Assembly (NCBI RefSeq): GCF_000019845.1
Contig: NC_010581.1
Coordinates: 1,493,501-1,557,500 of the forward strand
Source of the DNA: Beijerinckia indica subsp. indica ATCC 9039
GTDB lineage: Bacteria > Pseudomonadota > Alphaproteobacteria > Rhizobiales > Beijerinckiaceae
DNA length: 64,000 nucleotides
Direction: 5' to 3'
Part shown: piece after piece, positions 1 to 9,605 of the stretch
Layout of the letters: each line of letters opens with the position of its first letter
Numbering within the stretch: position 1 is the stretch's first letter
The notes under the pieces: model-generated
The model's database searches: none
The model's input: only the letters and a program-made list of their open reading frames with translations
What the model was told of the DNA's origin: nothing
Position numbers and translations under genes: made by a program

Positions 1-1
1 C

Positions 2-1222
2 GAACGCCAATCAGGCGATGTCGAGCCTGAGCCCTTTTCTTTTCTGACAGAAGCGATCACGCGACCGCAGGTCGATTGTTTCATCACGACGACGACGCCG
101 GAGACCCATGCGGTCATTCGCGAGAATCTGCATTATTCACCGGTCTATTCCGGCGCGATCAATGGGCGCGGCCCGCGTTATTGCCCCTCGATCGAGGACA
201 AGGTCGTACGCTTTGCCGATCGTGAAGCGCATCAGATCTTTCTCGAGCCCGAAGGGCTCGATGTGCCGACGATCTATCCCAACGGCATTTCGACAGCTTT
301 GCCAGAGTCTGTCCAGGAGCGCTTTTTGCGCACGATTCCGGGGCTCGAACATGTCGCCATTCTCCAGCATGGCTATGCGATCGAATATGATTATGTCGAT
401 CCGCGTGAATTGACGGCCGGCCTCGAGGTCAAGCGCGTGCCGGGCCTGTTCCTCGCTGGCCAGATCAATGGGACAACCGGCTATGAGGAAGCAGGCGCTC
501 AAGGGCTCATCGCTGGACTGAACGCGGCTGCCCGGGCTGGCGGGCTCGCCCCCATCACCTTCGACCGTTCGGAAGCCTATCTGGGGGTGATGATCGATGA
601 TCTCATCAATCGCGGCGTGTCCGAGCCTTATCGCATGTTTACCTCACGGGCCGAATATCGTCTGACCTTGCGGGCCGACAATGCGGATCAAAGATTGACT
701 GGCAAGGGGATGATTCTGGGTTGTATTGGTCAGCAACGCGCCGAGATTTTCAAGGCGAAGAGCGAGGCATTGAATTCCGCGCGTGATCTGCTTGCGGGCT
801 TGAGCCTCAGCCCCACTGAGGCAACGCGGCACGGCCTCAAGGTCAATCGCGACGGCGTCCGGCGCACGGCTTTTGATCTTCTGGCTCTTCCTGATGTGAC
901 ACTTGAAACTTTGCGGTCTATCTGGCCAGAATTAAAGACAATTCCTGAGACTATCGCGGCACAGATCGAAATCGACGCGCATTATGCCGTTTATCTCGAC
1001 CGGCAAGAGGCCGATATCGCGGCTTTCCGCCGGGATGAGGGTTTGGCTCTGCCGACAGATCTCGATTATGCCTCCATGCAGGGGCTTTCCAATGAGATTC
1101 GTGGCCGTCTGGCGGCGATACGGCCCGCGACCTTGGGCCAGGCTGGTCGTATCGAAGGCATGACACCCACGGCGCTCACGCTTCTGGCGGCGCGTGTGCG
1201 GCGGGCTGGCGCTCACGCATGA
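2..1222 (+). CDS. mnmG: tRNA uridine-5-carboxymethylaminomethyl modification enzyme MnmG, 3' part
   Basis: The reading frame is open from the window edge, so the N-terminal FAD-binding part lies outside. What remains shows the conserved [17 protein letters not shown] stretch, then [10 protein letters not shown] and the GYEEAAAQGL-like segment (here [13 protein letters not shown]), all typical of MnmG (GidA). With MnmE the enzyme modifies U34 of certain tRNAs in the cytoplasm, using FAD, glycine and methylene-tetrahydrofolate. The C-terminal helical domain that contacts MnmE is complete. Its stop overlaps the start of rsmG by four bases (ATGA), which indicates translational coupling. Identification is firm; only the 5' end is missing. 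Confidence 0.97.
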   Translation, partial: ERQSGDVEPEPFSFLTEAITRPQVDCFITTTTPETHAVIRENLHYSPVYSGAINGRGPRYCPSIEDKVVRFADREAHQIFLEPEGLDVPTIYPNGISTALPESVQERFLRTIPGLEHVAILQHGYAIEYDYVDPRELTAGLEVKRVPGLFLAGQINGTTGYEEAGAQGLIAGLNAAARAGGLAPITFDRSEAYLGVMIDDLINRGVSEPYRMFTSRAEYRLTLRADNADQRLTGKGMILGCIGQQRAEIFKAKSEALNSARDLLAGLSLSPTEATRHGLKVNRDGVRRTAFDLLALPDVTLETLRSIWPELKTIPETIAAQIEIDAHYAVYLDRQEADIAAFRRDEGLALPTDLDYASMQGLSNEIRGRLAAIRPATLGQAGRIEGMTPTALTLLAARVRRAGAHA

Positions 1223-1884
1223 AAGGCGTCAAAAAGCAGGTTCAGGGGCTGCCGGACCGCGGACCGGAAAGGCAGGCGGAAGAGGCGGCCATCGCCTCAT
1301 CAATGGCGCCGGAATTACGCGAGAGATTAGGCCTTTATGCCACTTTGCTGGGAAAGTGGCAGAAGACGATCAATCTCGTCGCCCCCTCGACTCTGGATCA
1401 CGTCTGGAGCCGGCATTTTGCCGATTCCCTGCAGGTTCAAGAAGCACTGCCGCAGGCTCATCATTGGGTCGATCTCGGCTCGGGCGGCGGTTTTCCGGGA
1501 CTCGTGACCGCCATTGTGCTTGCCGATGTGCCAGAGGCTTGCGTGCATCTCATCGAGAGCGATCAGCGCAAATGCGCCTTTTTGCGGGAAGTGGCGCGTG
1601 AAACGGGTGCAAAAGCCATCGTGCATTGTGGCCGGATCGAAGCTGTCGCTTCGATAATCGAGGATGGGATCGAAGCAGTTAGTGCCCGTGCCCTCGCGCC
1701 TCTTGTGAATTTGCTTGCCTATGCGGAGCCGTGGCTCGTTCAAGGCGCGGTCGGGGTTTTCCTGAAAGGGGCCGATAGCGAAAAGGAACTGGCCGAGGCA
1801 AAGGCTGGCAATCTTTATCGATTTGAGACGCGTCCCAGCCGAACCCAAGCGGCGGCTCAGCTCATATTGGCGCGAAAGTTATGA
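1219..1884 (+). CDS. rsmG: 16S rRNA (guanine527-N7)-methyltransferase RsmG
   Basis: This 221-residue protein carries the SAM-binding glycine-rich motif [12 protein letters not shown] at residues 84-95 and a downstream [17 protein letters not shown] segment, both typical of RsmG (GidB). It methylates N7 of G527 in 16S rRNA. The start overlaps the mnmG stop by four bases, as in the usual mnmG-rsmG pair. The first 28 residues are charged and extend beyond the usual N-terminus, so Met29 is a possible alternative start, but the ATGA overlap favours the upstream one. In most alphaproteobacteria parA and parB follow; here purH follows instead. Confidence 0.95.
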   Translation: MKGVKKQVQGLPDRGPERQAEEAAIASSMAPELRERLGLYATLLGKWQKTINLVAPSTLDHVWSRHFADSLQVQEALPQAHHWVDLGSGGGFPGLVTAIVLADVPEACVHLIESDQRKCAFLREVARETGAKAIVHCGRIEAVASIIEDGIEAVSARALAPLVNLLAYAEPWLVQGAVGVFLKGADSEKELAEAKAGNLYRFETRPSRTQAAAQLILARKL

Positions 1885-1966
1885 GTTTCGCCTGTTTCAT
1901 CTGCCGCCATTTTGGGTTATGCGCGCCTTTTCCGCCTTTCTTTCCTCCTTCCATCCAGGATCTGCC

Positions 1967-3559
1967 ATGGCTTCCGAGCTTCGCCGCGTCGAGCGGGCGC
2001 TGATTTCCGTTTCCGACAAGACGGGCCTCGTTGATTTCGCCCGTGCCCTTGCCGCGCTTGGCATTGAACTGGTCTCGACCGGTGGCACCAGCAAAGCTCT
2101 GACCGAGGCGGGGCTGGCCGTTCGAGATGTTTCGGATCTCACCGGCTTTCCTGAATTGATGGATGGACGCCTCAAAACCCTGCATCCCAAGGTTCATGGC
2201 GGCCTTCTGGCCATTCGCGAAAATCCCGAGCATGAGGCGGCCATGCTCGCGCATAATATCGCGCCGATCGATCTGTTGGTGGTTAATCTCTATCCGTTCG
2301 AGGCGACGATCGCCAAGGGCGCCCCCTTTGCCGATTGCATCGAAAATATTGATATTGGCGGTCCGGCGATGATCCGGGCGGCCTCCAAGAATTTCAATGA
2401 TGTCACGGTCGTCATCGAGCCTGAGGATTATGCCGCGATTCTAGCTGAACTGCAGGGTCAAAATGGCGCGACCAGCCTCGAACTGCGCCGCAAACTCGCG
2501 CAAAAGGCTTTTGCCCGGACAGCGACTTATGACGCGACGATTTCCAACTGGTTCGCCAAGGAAATCGGTGAGACGACGCCGACTTATCGCGCTTTCGGCG
2601 GGAGGCTGATCGAAGCCCTGCGCTATGGTGAAAACCCGCATCAGGCGGCAGCCTTTTACGCGCTGCCGCAGGGACGTGCCGGCGTCACCACGGCGCGGCA
2701 AGTTCAGGGCAAGGCGCTTTCTTATAATAACGTCAATGATACGGATGCGGCTTTCGAACTTGTGGCCGAGTTCGATCCCAGCAAGCAGGCGGCGGTCGCC
2801 ATTATCAAACATGCCAATCCCTGCGGCGTCGCCGAGGCTGCAAGCCTAAAAGAGGCCTATTTGCTGGCGCTTCGTTGTGATCCGGTCTCGGCTTTCGGCG
2901 GCATCATTGCCCTTAACCGCAAGCTCGATGCCGCCGCAGCCGCTGAGATCGTGAAAATCTTCACCGAAGTCATCATCGCCCCGGATGCCGATGAAGAAGC
3001 TATTGCTCTTGTCGCCGCCAAGAAGAATCTGCGGCTTTTGCTCACCGGCGGGCTTCCAGATCCTCGCGCGGAAACCCTGACATTCCGGCCCGTTGCTGGT
3101 GGTTTTCTCGTGCAGGGGCGAGACAGCGCGATCGTGGATGAGATGGAGCCGCGTGTCGTGACCAAAAGAGCGCCGACCGAAGCGGAATGGCGCGATCTGA
3201 AATTTGCTTTCCGGGTCGCCAAACATGTGAAATCCAACGCCATCGTTTACGCCAAGGATGGTGCGACGGTGGGGATTGGTGCGGGGCAGATGAGCCGTGT
3301 CGATTCCTCACGCATCGCCGCGATGAAGGCGGAAGAGGCCGCGCGCGCGGCAGGCCTGCCCGAATCGCTCGCCATAGGGTCGGCGGTTGCTTCCGATGCC
3401 TTCTTTCCCTTCCCCGATGGTCTGCTCGCTGCGGCGGCCGCGGGTGCGACAGCGGTCATTCAGCCGGGCGGTTCGGTGCGCGACAATGAAGTGATCGCTG
3501 CCGCTGACGAAGCAGGGCTCGCCATGGTTTTGACCGGTGTGCGGCATTTCCGGCATTAA
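1967..3559 (+). CDS. purH: Bifunctional phosphoribosylaminoimidazolecarboxamide formyltransferase / IMP cyclohydrolase PurH
   Basis: The protein catalyses the last two steps of IMP synthesis: formylation of AICAR with 10-formyl-THF, then ring closure. The N-terminal MGS-like cyclohydrolase domain begins [12 protein letters not shown] and contains STGGTSKAL and GRVKTLHP-like [14 protein letters not shown]. The transformylase half carries [20 protein letters not shown] and DAFFPFPDG. An upstream in-frame ATG exists at 1823, but the frame before 1967 overlaps rsmG and shows no family similarity. Starting at 1967 gives 530 residues, the usual length. It is the first plus-strand member of a local purine cluster that continues on the other strand. 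Confidence 0.95.
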   Translation: MASELRRVERALISVSDKTGLVDFARALAALGIELVSTGGTSKALTEAGLAVRDVSDLTGFPELMDGRLKTLHPKVHGGLLAIRENPEHEAAMLAHNIAPIDLLVVNLYPFEATIAKGAPFADCIENIDIGGPAMIRAASKNFNDVTVVIEPEDYAAILAELQGQNGATSLELRRKLAQKAFARTATYDATISNWFAKEIGETTPTYRAFGGRLIEALRYGENPHQAAAFYALPQGRAGVTTARQVQGKALSYNNVNDTDAAFELVAEFDPSKQAAVAIIKHANPCGVAEAASLKEAYLLALRCDPVSAFGGIIALNRKLDAAAAAEIVKIFTEVIIAPDADEEAIALVAAKKNLRLLLTGGLPDPRAETLTFRPVAGGFLVQGRDSAIVDEMEPRVVTKRAPTEAEWRDLKFAFRVAKHVKSNAIVYAKDGATVGIGAGQMSRVDSSRIAAMKAEEAARAAGLPESLAIGSAVASDAFFPFPDGLLAAAAAGATAVIQPGGSVRDNEVIAAADEAGLAMVLTGVRHFRH

Positions 3560-3665
3560 CCATAGGGAGAACCGTTGGTGGGCGGCCTGAGGCGCCATTA
3601 AGCTCCGGGCAAGGTTGCAAGGCTTAAAACGCTTTCTATTGATTGCGTAAACCTTGGAGCTTTGT

Positions 3666-3953
3666 ATGCGCGTCAGCACAACGGATTCGATCGAGGGGAG
3701 CCGGGTCGTTCAGGCAATCGGGGCCATTACCGCCACTTCGAGCTGGCATGCCTCGGGCACCCTGCCGCATCAGGGCAATTGGCGGGAACGCCTGCTCGCT
3801 GATCTGATCCGCCGCGCGGAAGATATTGGCGCTGATGCCATTGTCGGCGTCAATTACCAGGACGAAGGCACGGCCGTCACCAGCGAAACCGGTGTGGCGC
3901 TCAAGCGCGTCATGGTGACCGGCACGGCCGTCAGACTCGCTCGCGCTGCCTGA
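3666..3953 (+). CDS. YbjQ/UPF0145-type small protein
   Basis: A 95-residue protein with the pattern of the YbjQ (DUF74) family: an N-terminal strand region, an RRAEDIGADAIVGVNYQ segment and a final hydrophobic strand VMVTGTAVRL. Members form small pentameric assemblies and are sometimes called heavy-metal-binding, though the function is not established. The ATG at 3666 is chosen because GGAG lies at 3656-3659, six bases upstream; the more upstream candidate start overlaps this ribosome site. A strong hairpin follows the stop. It stands alone between purH and a small membrane-anchored protein. Confidence 0.75.
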   Translation: MRVSTTDSIEGSRVVQAIGAITATSSWHASGTLPHQGNWRERLLADLIRRAEDIGADAIVGVNYQDEGTAVTSETGVALKRVMVTGTAVRLARAA

Positions 3954-3967
3954 TCTCAGACCGATAA

Positions 3968-3992
3968 CTGGCGCTTGGCTTTCAAGCGCCAG
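3968..3992 (+). terminator. Stem-loop after the YbjQ-like gene
   Basis: Perfect ten-base stem (CTGGCGCTTG at 3968-3977 against 3983-3992) with a five-base loop, fourteen bases after the stop. There is no clear T-run, so it may end transcription inefficiently or only protect the mRNA 3' end. Confidence 0.5.
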
Positions 3993-4106
3993 GACTTATG
4001 TATATGATGTGCGAGTGGTCCATGACCGCTCAGGTTTCGCATGAGGCTCAGGATGAGCGGAAAGCGCGACTTCGGTGCGTCGAGAGGAAGGAGGGGGCAG
4101 TCTCCC

Positions 4107-4361
4107 ATGAGCCTAATTCCCTTCGACACTTTGAAGCTTGCCAGAGACTTGCGAGACCGTGCGCATTTTTCGCCTGAGCAAGCGGAAGGAGCCGCCGCCG
4201 CTTTAGCCGATGCCTTTCAGGACCTGGATGCCAAGAAAAGCGCTATTGATCGGATTGATGCAAAAATAGAGGCGCTTGAACAGCGTCTGACGATTAAAAT
4301 TGGCAGCATGCTTGCGGTTGCCGTCGGCGTATCGATCGCTCTTGCGAAACTGGTTCATTGA
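4107..4361 (+). CDS. Small coiled-coil protein with C-terminal membrane anchor
   Basis: This 84-residue protein starts MSLIPFDTLKLARDLRDR, continues with an alanine-rich helix (EQAEGAAAALADAFQDL), a coiled-coil-like stretch (KSAIDRIDAKIEALEQRL) and ends in one hydrophobic helix MLAVAVGVSIALAKLV. The arrangement resembles DUF1640/CCDC90-type bacterial proteins, which are predicted membrane-anchored coiled coils of unknown role. The strong AGGAAGGAGG ribosome site at 4086-4095 selects the ATG at 4107 over the upstream one at 4041. It converges with gmk, only 39 bases away. The family assignment is tentative. Confidence 0.65.
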   Translation: MSLIPFDTLKLARDLRDRAHFSPEQAEGAAAALADAFQDLDAKKSAIDRIDAKIEALEQRLTIKIGSMLAVAVGVSIALAKLVH

Positions 4362-4400
4362 ATTTTTCGATGAACAAAGCTTAAGAAGCGATTGAAAACT

Positions 4401-5078
4401 TTATTCCCCTGGTTCGTTCAAGAGACCTTCGACAAAGGCGCCGAGCCCTTCCTTGAGCCTTGGGGTTCTGAGGCGTTCGGTCGTCACGATCGCGAGCAGA
4501 TCCTCGAAGGTGCGCTGCAGATCATCGTTGATCAGCACGTAATCATATTGCGCCCAATGGCTGATTTCGGTGCGGGCGTTTTCGAGTCGCTTCGCGATAA
4601 TTTCCGGCGGATCTTCGGCGCGGCGCTCCAACCGTGCGCGTAATTCACGCATGGTTGGCGGGAGGATGAAGATCGACACTACATCCGTCCCGGCTTTTTG
4701 CTTGACCTGCCGCGCCCCCTGATAATCGATATCGAAGAGAACATCACGGCCTTGGCCAAGGATCGCCTCAAGGGGTTCGCTCGGCGTGCCATAGAAATTT
4801 CCATGCACTTCCGCCCATTCGAGGAGGGCATCCGTATCGCGTAAGGACTCGAACTGCTTGCGGCTGATGAAATGATAATGGATGCCCTCAACCTCGCTCG
4901 AACGGCGCGCTCGTGTCGTGACCGAGATGGAAAGGGTCAAATCAAGCGCCTTGCTCTGCAAAAGCATGCGCGTCAGCGTGGTCTTGCCGGCCCCCGAAGG
5001 CGAGGACAAAATCAGCATCAGGCCGCGCCGACCATGACGTGTCGGATCTGGCCGGGCAGAAGGGGATATTTCAGTCAT
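4401..5078 (-). CDS. gmk: Guanylate kinase
   Basis: Converts GMP and ATP to GDP and ADP in the cytoplasm. The 225-residue protein has the P-loop [10 protein letters not shown] at residues 25-34, followed by [19 protein letters not shown], the GMP-binding segment, and the [12 protein letters not shown] and [15 protein letters not shown] motifs. An N-terminal extension of about 20 residues precedes the P-loop. It is the last gene of the minus-strand run purM-purN-yicC-gmk. A dispersed palindromic repeat separates it from yicC, so transcription may be partly independent. Confidence 0.95.
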   Translation of the reverse strand: MTEISPSARPDPTRHGRRGLMLILSSPSGAGKTTLTRMLLQSKALDLTLSISVTTRARRSSEVEGIHYHFISRKQFESLRDTDALLEWAEVHGNFYGTPSEPLEAILGQGRDVLFDIDYQGARQVKQKAGTDVVSIFILPPTMRELRARLERRAEDPPEIIAKRLENARTEISHWAQYDYVLINDDLQRTFEDLLAIVTTERLRTPRLKEGLGAFVEGLLNEPGE

Positions 5079-5099
5079 TGTATCGATTCGCGGGGGCTA

Positions 5100-5200
5100 G
5101 AGCATCAGACCCAAAAGTGGTTCCCACTTTGGGGACCAATCTGATCGTTTTCAAAAAGAGATAGAGCATCGGATAGGGTTCAATGAAAGTCCGATGCTCT
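5100..5200. repeat. Two-module dispersed palindrome, copy 1
   Basis: Module A is the near-perfect hairpin CCAAAAGTGG-TTC-CCACTTTGG near 5111-5133. Module B is a perfect 11-base inverted repeat, AGAGCATCGGA at 5163-5173 and its complement at 5190-5200. The element fills the space between gmk and yicC and its last two bases overlap the yicC stop codon. Related copies occur near 14620, 20861, 33287 and 33980. The same general AAAGTGG/CCACTTT signature is common in intergenic repeats of this bacterial order. Confidence 0.75.
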
Positions 5201-6083
5201 ATTCAAGATTTTGGATCTGCTCGCGGAATTGCTCGATTTCGACGCGTAATTCGAGCCCAATATCAGTCAGGCGCGCATCATTTGATTTGGAGCAGAGAGT
5301 ATTGGCTTCACGGCCGAATTCCTGGGCCAGAAAATCGAGCTTGCGGCCGATAGGGCCGCCGGATTCCAAATGACCGCGCGCCGCCTTGACATGGGTCAGG
5401 AGACGATCGAGTTCCTCGCGGATATCGGCCTTGGCCGCCATCAGCAAGGCCTCTTGATGCAACCGGTTGGGGTCGAGCCCCGGCTGACCGGCAAGCCGTA
5501 CCAGACTTTCGCTGAGCTTGGCTTTGATGGCTTCTGGCTGGCGCCCCGGGCATTGTTCGGCGGCCTCGGTCAGCATCGCGATTCTATCCAGGCGGACGAG
5601 GAGGATAGGGGCGAGCGCCGCACCCTCGGCCTGCCGCATGGTGAGGAGATCTGAAAGGGCTGCATCGAGACGGGCGAGGATATGCGCCTGTAATTGCTCC
5701 CGTTCGGCGGGGCTCTCTTCCACCTCGATGATCTCGATGAGGCCACGCACGCCGAGAAGCCCGTCGAGGCTTGCGGTCCGGATGGCTGGCGGGAGGGGAA
5801 GATCGGCCACGCTCTCCAGCAATTTGTGGAGAAGATCCTGGTTGATGTGGACCTGCGGGGTGGTGGACTCGCGCTGCGCTGTCAAGGTGGCATGAACCGT
5901 TCCGCGTGTCAGTGCTTTGCCAAGGCGTTGACGGATCTCGGTCTCGATCGCGTCGAAGCCTTGGGGCAGGCGCAGCCGCAGGTCGAGCCCCTTCGCGTTC
6001 ACACTCTTCAATTCCCAGGCGAAATGGGTGGCGCCCTGACTGCCGGTGCAGCGCGCGAAACCTGTCATACTGGCAAGGCTCAT
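5199..6083 (-). CDS. YicC-family endoribonuclease-like protein
   Basis: A 294-residue protein starting [14 protein letters not shown], the hallmark N-terminus of the YicC/YloC family. It has the internal SVNAKGLDLRLRLP segment and the conserved C-terminal EFGREANTLCSKSNDARLTDIGLELRVEIEQFREQIQN. E. coli YicC has been linked to RNA decay as an endoribonuclease. Family members are very often immediately upstream of gmk, as here. The start overlaps the purN stop by four bases, so the two are translationally coupled. Confidence 0.9.
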   Translation of the reverse strand: MSLASMTGFARCTGSQGATHFAWELKSVNAKGLDLRLRLPQGFDAIETEIRQRLGKALTRGTVHATLTAQRESTTPQVHINQDLLHKLLESVADLPLPPAIRTASLDGLLGVRGLIEIIEVEESPAEREQLQAHILARLDAALSDLLTMRQAEGAALAPILLVRLDRIAMLTEAAEQCPGRQPEAIKAKLSESLVRLAGQPGLDPNRLHQEALLMAAKADIREELDRLLTHVKAARGHLESGGPIGRKLDFLAQEFGREANTLCSKSNDARLTDIGLELRVEIEQFREQIQNLE

Positions 6084-6769
6084 GCGCTTTCCTCCTCCGG
6101 AAGTGGACCCGGCACGCGCAGTGCGGAGAAATTGGGTTGGGCTTCGGCGCTGGCATGGGCGCTGAGAACACGATTGCCTTCGATGCGCAGCCCACCACGC
6201 GCGACGCGTTCGAGCGCGCGTGGATAGATCACATGCTCCTCTGCCAGCACTCTTTTCGCGAGCGTCTCCTCCGTATCGGTCTCGAAGACCGGCACGGCGG
6301 CTTGGGCGATAATTGGCCCTTCATCCATGGCCGGCACGACGAAATGCACGGTACAGCCATGAATCTTGACCCCGTCGGCCAGGGCGCGCTCATGTGTATG
6401 CAGACCGCGATAGGCGGGCAGAAGAGCGGGATGGATGTTCAGGATTCGCCCTTCCCATTGGCCGATGAACCAGGGGGTGAGGAGCCGCATGAAACCGGCG
6501 AGACAGATCAGATCGATGCGATGCAATTCGAGCAGGACCTGCATGGAGCGCTCGAATTCCTCACGGCCAGCATGGATTTTGTGATCGACCGCGGCTGTGG
6601 CGATCCCTTTTTCCTTGGCGAAGCGAAGTCCTTCCGCATCCGGCCGATTGGACAGGACCAGCGCGATTTCGGCCGGAAAATGCGGCGCGCGCGCGCTTTC
6701 GATCAGGGCACGCATGTTGGAACCGCGTCCGGAGATCAAGATTGCCGTGCGTTTGCGTATGCCGGTCAC
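6080..6769 (-). CDS. purN: Phosphoribosylglycinamide formyltransferase PurN
   Basis: Transfers a formyl group from 10-formyl-THF to GAR, the third step of purine synthesis. The N-terminal [15 protein letters not shown] loop, the [13 protein letters not shown] segment, [22 protein letters not shown] with the catalytic Asn-His, and [13 protein letters not shown] are all present. At 229 residues it is slightly longer than the E. coli enzyme because of a C-terminal tail (residues about 195-229) of no recognised function. Four-base overlaps with purM upstream and yicC downstream show a coupled operon. Confidence 0.95.
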   Translation of the reverse strand: MTGIRKRTAILISGRGSNMRALIESARAPHFPAEIALVLSNRPDAEGLRFAKEKGIATAAVDHKIHAGREEFERSMQVLLELHRIDLICLAGFMRLLTPWFIGQWEGRILNIHPALLPAYRGLHTHERALADGVKIHGCTVHFVVPAMDEGPIIAQAAVPVFETDTEETLAKRVLAEEHVIYPRALERVARGGLRIEGNRVLSAHASAEAQPNFSALRVPGPLPEEESA

Positions 6770-7833
6770 AGGGAAAGCTGCCCCTGAAATGTCACGCGCG
6801 GCCCGGTTTCAGGGGCGGGGATGACGGAACCTAGCCGGATCGGCTGTTCGCCGGCGGCGCGCAAGGCCTCCTCGACCTTCGAGGCCTCGTCATTCGCGAC
6901 GATTAGGACCATGCCGATGCCGCAATTGAAGGTCCTCAACATTTCTGTTTCCGCTATGCCGCCTTCGCGCGCGAGCCAGCCGAAAACGGGAGGCACGGCG
7001 AGAGCCGAGAGATCCAGGGCGAGGCCGAAGCCGGCGGGCAAGACACGGGGGAGATTTTCCTGAAAACCGCCGCCAGTAATATGCGCCAGGGCTTTGACCG
7101 CTTGCGTCGCGGCAAAGACGTGGAGAAGCGGGCGAACATAAATCCGGGTTGGCGTCAGGAGGGATTCGCCCAGTGTCTTGCCAGGCTCGTAAGGGGCGGG
7201 GCCGTCAAGAGAGGCGCCATTGTCAGCGAGAACCCGGCGCACCAGGGAAAAACCGTTGGAATGCAAACCGGAAGAGGGAAGGCCGAGAAGCAGGTCTCCA
7301 GCCGCAATATCGGTGCGCGGCAAAAGGTGCCCGCGCTCGACCGCACCAACGGCAAAGCCCGCGAGATCATAATCCTTGCCGGTGTAAAGCCCCGGCATTT
7401 CCGCCGTTTCGCCACCGATCAAGGCGCATCCCGCCTCACGGCAGCCGTCGGCTATGCCTTTGACGACGGAGGCCGCCGTCGCGGGTTCGAGTTTGCCGGT
7501 GGCGTAATAATCGAGGAAGAAAAGCGGCTCGGCGCCCTGGACGATGAGATCATTGACGCACATGGCGACGAGATCGACGCCAATCGTATCGTGCTGGCCG
7601 GTTTCGATCGCCAGTTTGACCTTGGAGCCCACCCCGTCATTGGCGGCGACCAGAATGGGGTCTTGAAAGCCAGCGGCCTTGAGATCGAAAAGGCCGCCGA
7701 ATCCACCGAGCTCGGCATCGGCTCCGGCGCGCCGTGTTGCCCGCACAAAGGGTTTGATCGTTTCGACAAGCGCATTGCCAGCGTCGATGTCGACGCCGGC
7801 TTCGGCATAAGTCAGGCCGTTCTTCTTATCCAT
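6766..7833 (-). CDS. purM: Phosphoribosylformylglycinamidine cyclo-ligase (AIR synthetase) PurM
   Basis: Converts FGAM and ATP to AIR. The 355-residue protein has the typical N-terminus [20 protein letters not shown], the [15 protein letters not shown] nucleotide-binding loop, the [27 protein letters not shown] segment and GGETAEMPG. Near the C-terminus it has the [15 protein letters not shown] motif. It heads the minus-strand purM-purN-yicC-gmk run and overlaps purN by four bases. Its promoter must lie in the 745-base gap before the LysR gene. Confidence 0.96.
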   Translation of the reverse strand: MDKKNGLTYAEAGVDIDAGNALVETIKPFVRATRRAGADAELGGFGGLFDLKAAGFQDPILVAANDGVGSKVKLAIETGQHDTIGVDLVAMCVNDLIVQGAEPLFFLDYYATGKLEPATAASVVKGIADGCREAGCALIGGETAEMPGLYTGKDYDLAGFAVGAVERGHLLPRTDIAAGDLLLGLPSSGLHSNGFSLVRRVLADNGASLDGPAPYEPGKTLGESLLTPTRIYVRPLLHVFAATQAVKALAHITGGGFQENLPRVLPAGFGLALDLSALAVPPVFGWLAREGGIAETEMLRTFNCGIGMVLIVANDEASKVEEALRAAGEQPIRLGSVIPAPETGPRVTFQGQLSL

Positions 7834-8494
7834 CTCGGATCCGGGTTTGGCGGGTCTTTGGTAGGCGTTTGTATAGTCTCGAATTTTCTCTTGTCTCTGT
7901 GGAAAAGCAAAAATTCGATGAAAACCCAGGAATCGCTGTTAGCGATCCGCTGCGATTGGATCAAATCGATTGTAGGATCAACCGCAATAAGGCCAAGTCA
8001 TTCAATAGAATATACAATTTTCATAATCTTTTGAATGAGTAAAAAACATTAGCCCTCTGGCGATGCGTGTAAATCTGTCGCAGAACCGTAACACAGGACG
8101 CAAGCCAGCCGATTTCAGCTTAGTAACATCCTGTTTCTACTGAATATTTTTCAATCCAGCGCGGCGTGGCGTGGCAAGATGCTGTAGCGGTTTGTCACAA
8201 TTGATGCAAGGCCGAAGGCCAGAACAGAAAAAGGCTTAATCGTGGCATTGACTATCTTTGTTGGCGCTGGCATCACGATAGAGTGAATAAACTTCTTTTT
8301 AAACAAACTGTCCACGGTTTAGAATTTTGTTCACCCAGAGAAAGTCAAGTTTTATCAGAGCTTCGAAGCCAAATCGGAGGTTTCGAACGATAAAAACATG
8401 ATAAGCTATTGACGTTTCTTTTCATACAGAGCCCAGCTTGAAGGGGTTTCGCAGCCCTACTGCGACCCCTTGGGCGAAAGGGGCGCTAAATCTT
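7834..8494. other. AT-rich intergenic region between purM and the LysR gene
   Basis: No supported gene. It should hold the purM promoter. Visible structures are a nine-base inverted repeat TCGAATTTT at 7879-7887 with its complement at 7910-7918, resembling a repeat at 17870, and an imperfect hairpin at 8441-8471 (AAGGGGT and CGCAG paired with CTGCG and ACCCCTT). The base composition is visibly richer in A and T than in the flanking genes. Confidence 0.6.
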
Positions 8495-8495
8495 A

Positions 8496-8526
8496 TAACT
8501 ATTTGTTATATAATAACTATCTGTTA
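8496..8526. promoter_or_regulatory. Ordered array of four TAAC/GTTA half-sites
   Basis: The sequence reads TAAC-N5-GTTA-N5-TAAC-N5-GTTA, with half-sites at 8496-8499, 8505-8508, 8514-8517 and 8523-8526. Each step is nine bases, and the 14-base unit starting at 8495 recurs at 8513 with one mismatch. It ends 52 bases before the likely start of a LysR-type regulator. This is the expected place for an autoregulatory operator. The binding protein is not known. Confidence 0.55.
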
Positions 8527-8578
8527 AAGGATAGATTGTTCTGGTTGCTTGATCTCAAGGAAACGTTCGGTCGGCGCG

Positions 8579-9511
8579 ATGCAGAAACTCGATGACATGA
8601 TCACTTTCGTCCGTGTCGTCGAACGCGGGAGTTTCGTCGCGGCTGCGCGGCAGCTTGGAGTGCCTCCCGCCACGGTCAGCCGGAAAGTCCAAGAACTCGA
8701 ACATCGACTCGGCATCGAATTATTGCGGCGCACGACACGCCGGGTTTTCGTTACCGAGGCGGGGCGAGCCTTTTTCGATAATGCATCGCAGGCCTTGACC
8801 TTGATCGAGGAAGCGGAGCTGGTTGCCAAGAGCTATAGCAGCAAGCCTTCGGGCGTGTTGAGGCTGCTTGCTCCTTATACGGTTGGCGTCCTGATCATCG
8901 ATCAGATTTTGCCTGCTTTTCAGCGGCTCTATCCGGAAGTTCTCATCTATCTGACGTTGAACAACGAGCCTCTCGATTTGATCGAGCATGGTTTCGATGT
9001 CGCGATGCGAGTCGGTGCATTGCCTGATTCGACCTATGCGGTCCATCATCTCTTGCGAACGGGAAGGCGCATCGTCGCTGCGCCTTCCTATATCGAGAAA
9101 CACCCGCCGATCGAGACGATTGCCGATCTCGAACATCACGTCTTTTTGAGTTTCGCGATTGAGACGCCGCCATCAGGGGTCGTGATGACTTTCAACAGAG
9201 GGGAGGAGCAAGCTCAGGTCACGCTTGCACCTCGCATGGTGATCAACGAGGCCTCGGTCGTTCTCAACCATGTTCTGCGCGGCGAGGGATTCTCGCTCTT
9301 TGGCGATATCCTGACCGACTCTTATCTCGCTAGCGGAGCCCTGAAACATATTCTGCCGGAGTGGCAGAGCGATGATCCGCTCGAAGTTTCCCTCGTGTTC
9401 AGCCGTCACGCCACAAGTGATCCAAAAGTCCGATTGTTTATCGATTTCTTAACACATGAAGCTATGGCGTCGAAGAAAAGAACGACATTGTTGCTGGGGC
9501 TGAGAGAATGA
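8579..9511 (+). CDS. LysR-family transcriptional regulator
   Basis: A 310-residue LysR-type regulator. The winged helix-turn-helix is in residues 1-60 (FVRVVERGSFVAAARQLGVPP, then VSRKVQELEHRLGIELLRRTTR), followed by a periplasmic-binding-like effector domain. The N-terminus MQKLDDMITFVRVVERGSF is typical of the DsdC/CrgA-like LysR branch that often acts on neighbouring oxidoreductase or hydrolase genes. A TTG at 8549 could add ten residues, but the ATG at 8579 fits the family better. There is no good ribosome site for either. No divergent partner gene is present; purM lies 745 bases away. The target is unknown. Confidence 0.88.
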   Translation: MQKLDDMITFVRVVERGSFVAAARQLGVPPATVSRKVQELEHRLGIELLRRTTRRVFVTEAGRAFFDNASQALTLIEEAELVAKSYSSKPSGVLRLLAPYTVGVLIIDQILPAFQRLYPEVLIYLTLNNEPLDLIEHGFDVAMRVGALPDSTYAVHHLLRTGRRIVAAPSYIEKHPPIETIADLEHHVFLSFAIETPPSGVVMTFNRGEEQAQVTLAPRMVINEASVVLNHVLRGEGFSLFGDILTDSYLASGALKHILPEWQSDDPLEVSLVFSRHATSDPKVRLFIDFLTHEAMASKKRTTLLLGLRE

Positions 9512-9516
9512 AATGC

Positions 9517-9522
9517 TATAAT
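9517..9522 (+). promoter_or_regulatory. Consensus -10 box for the small secreted protein
   Basis: A perfect TATAAT lies just after the LysR stop and 84 bases before the ATG at 9606. No well-spaced -35 box is apparent (TTGCTG is 20 bases upstream), so this is a candidate only. Confidence 0.35.
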
Positions 9523-9605
9523 GGCCAATGATCGCCAGGGTTAAGGCGGCTATATTCCTCCTCATGAACGGCGCCGGGACATGGCACCGGATGAGGAGCA
9601 CTCAA

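Noticed and set aside
7081..8034. Open frame of 317 codons spanning purM and the intergenic region
   Set aside because: Most of it is antisense to purM; the part beyond purM is short and AT-rich with no motif.
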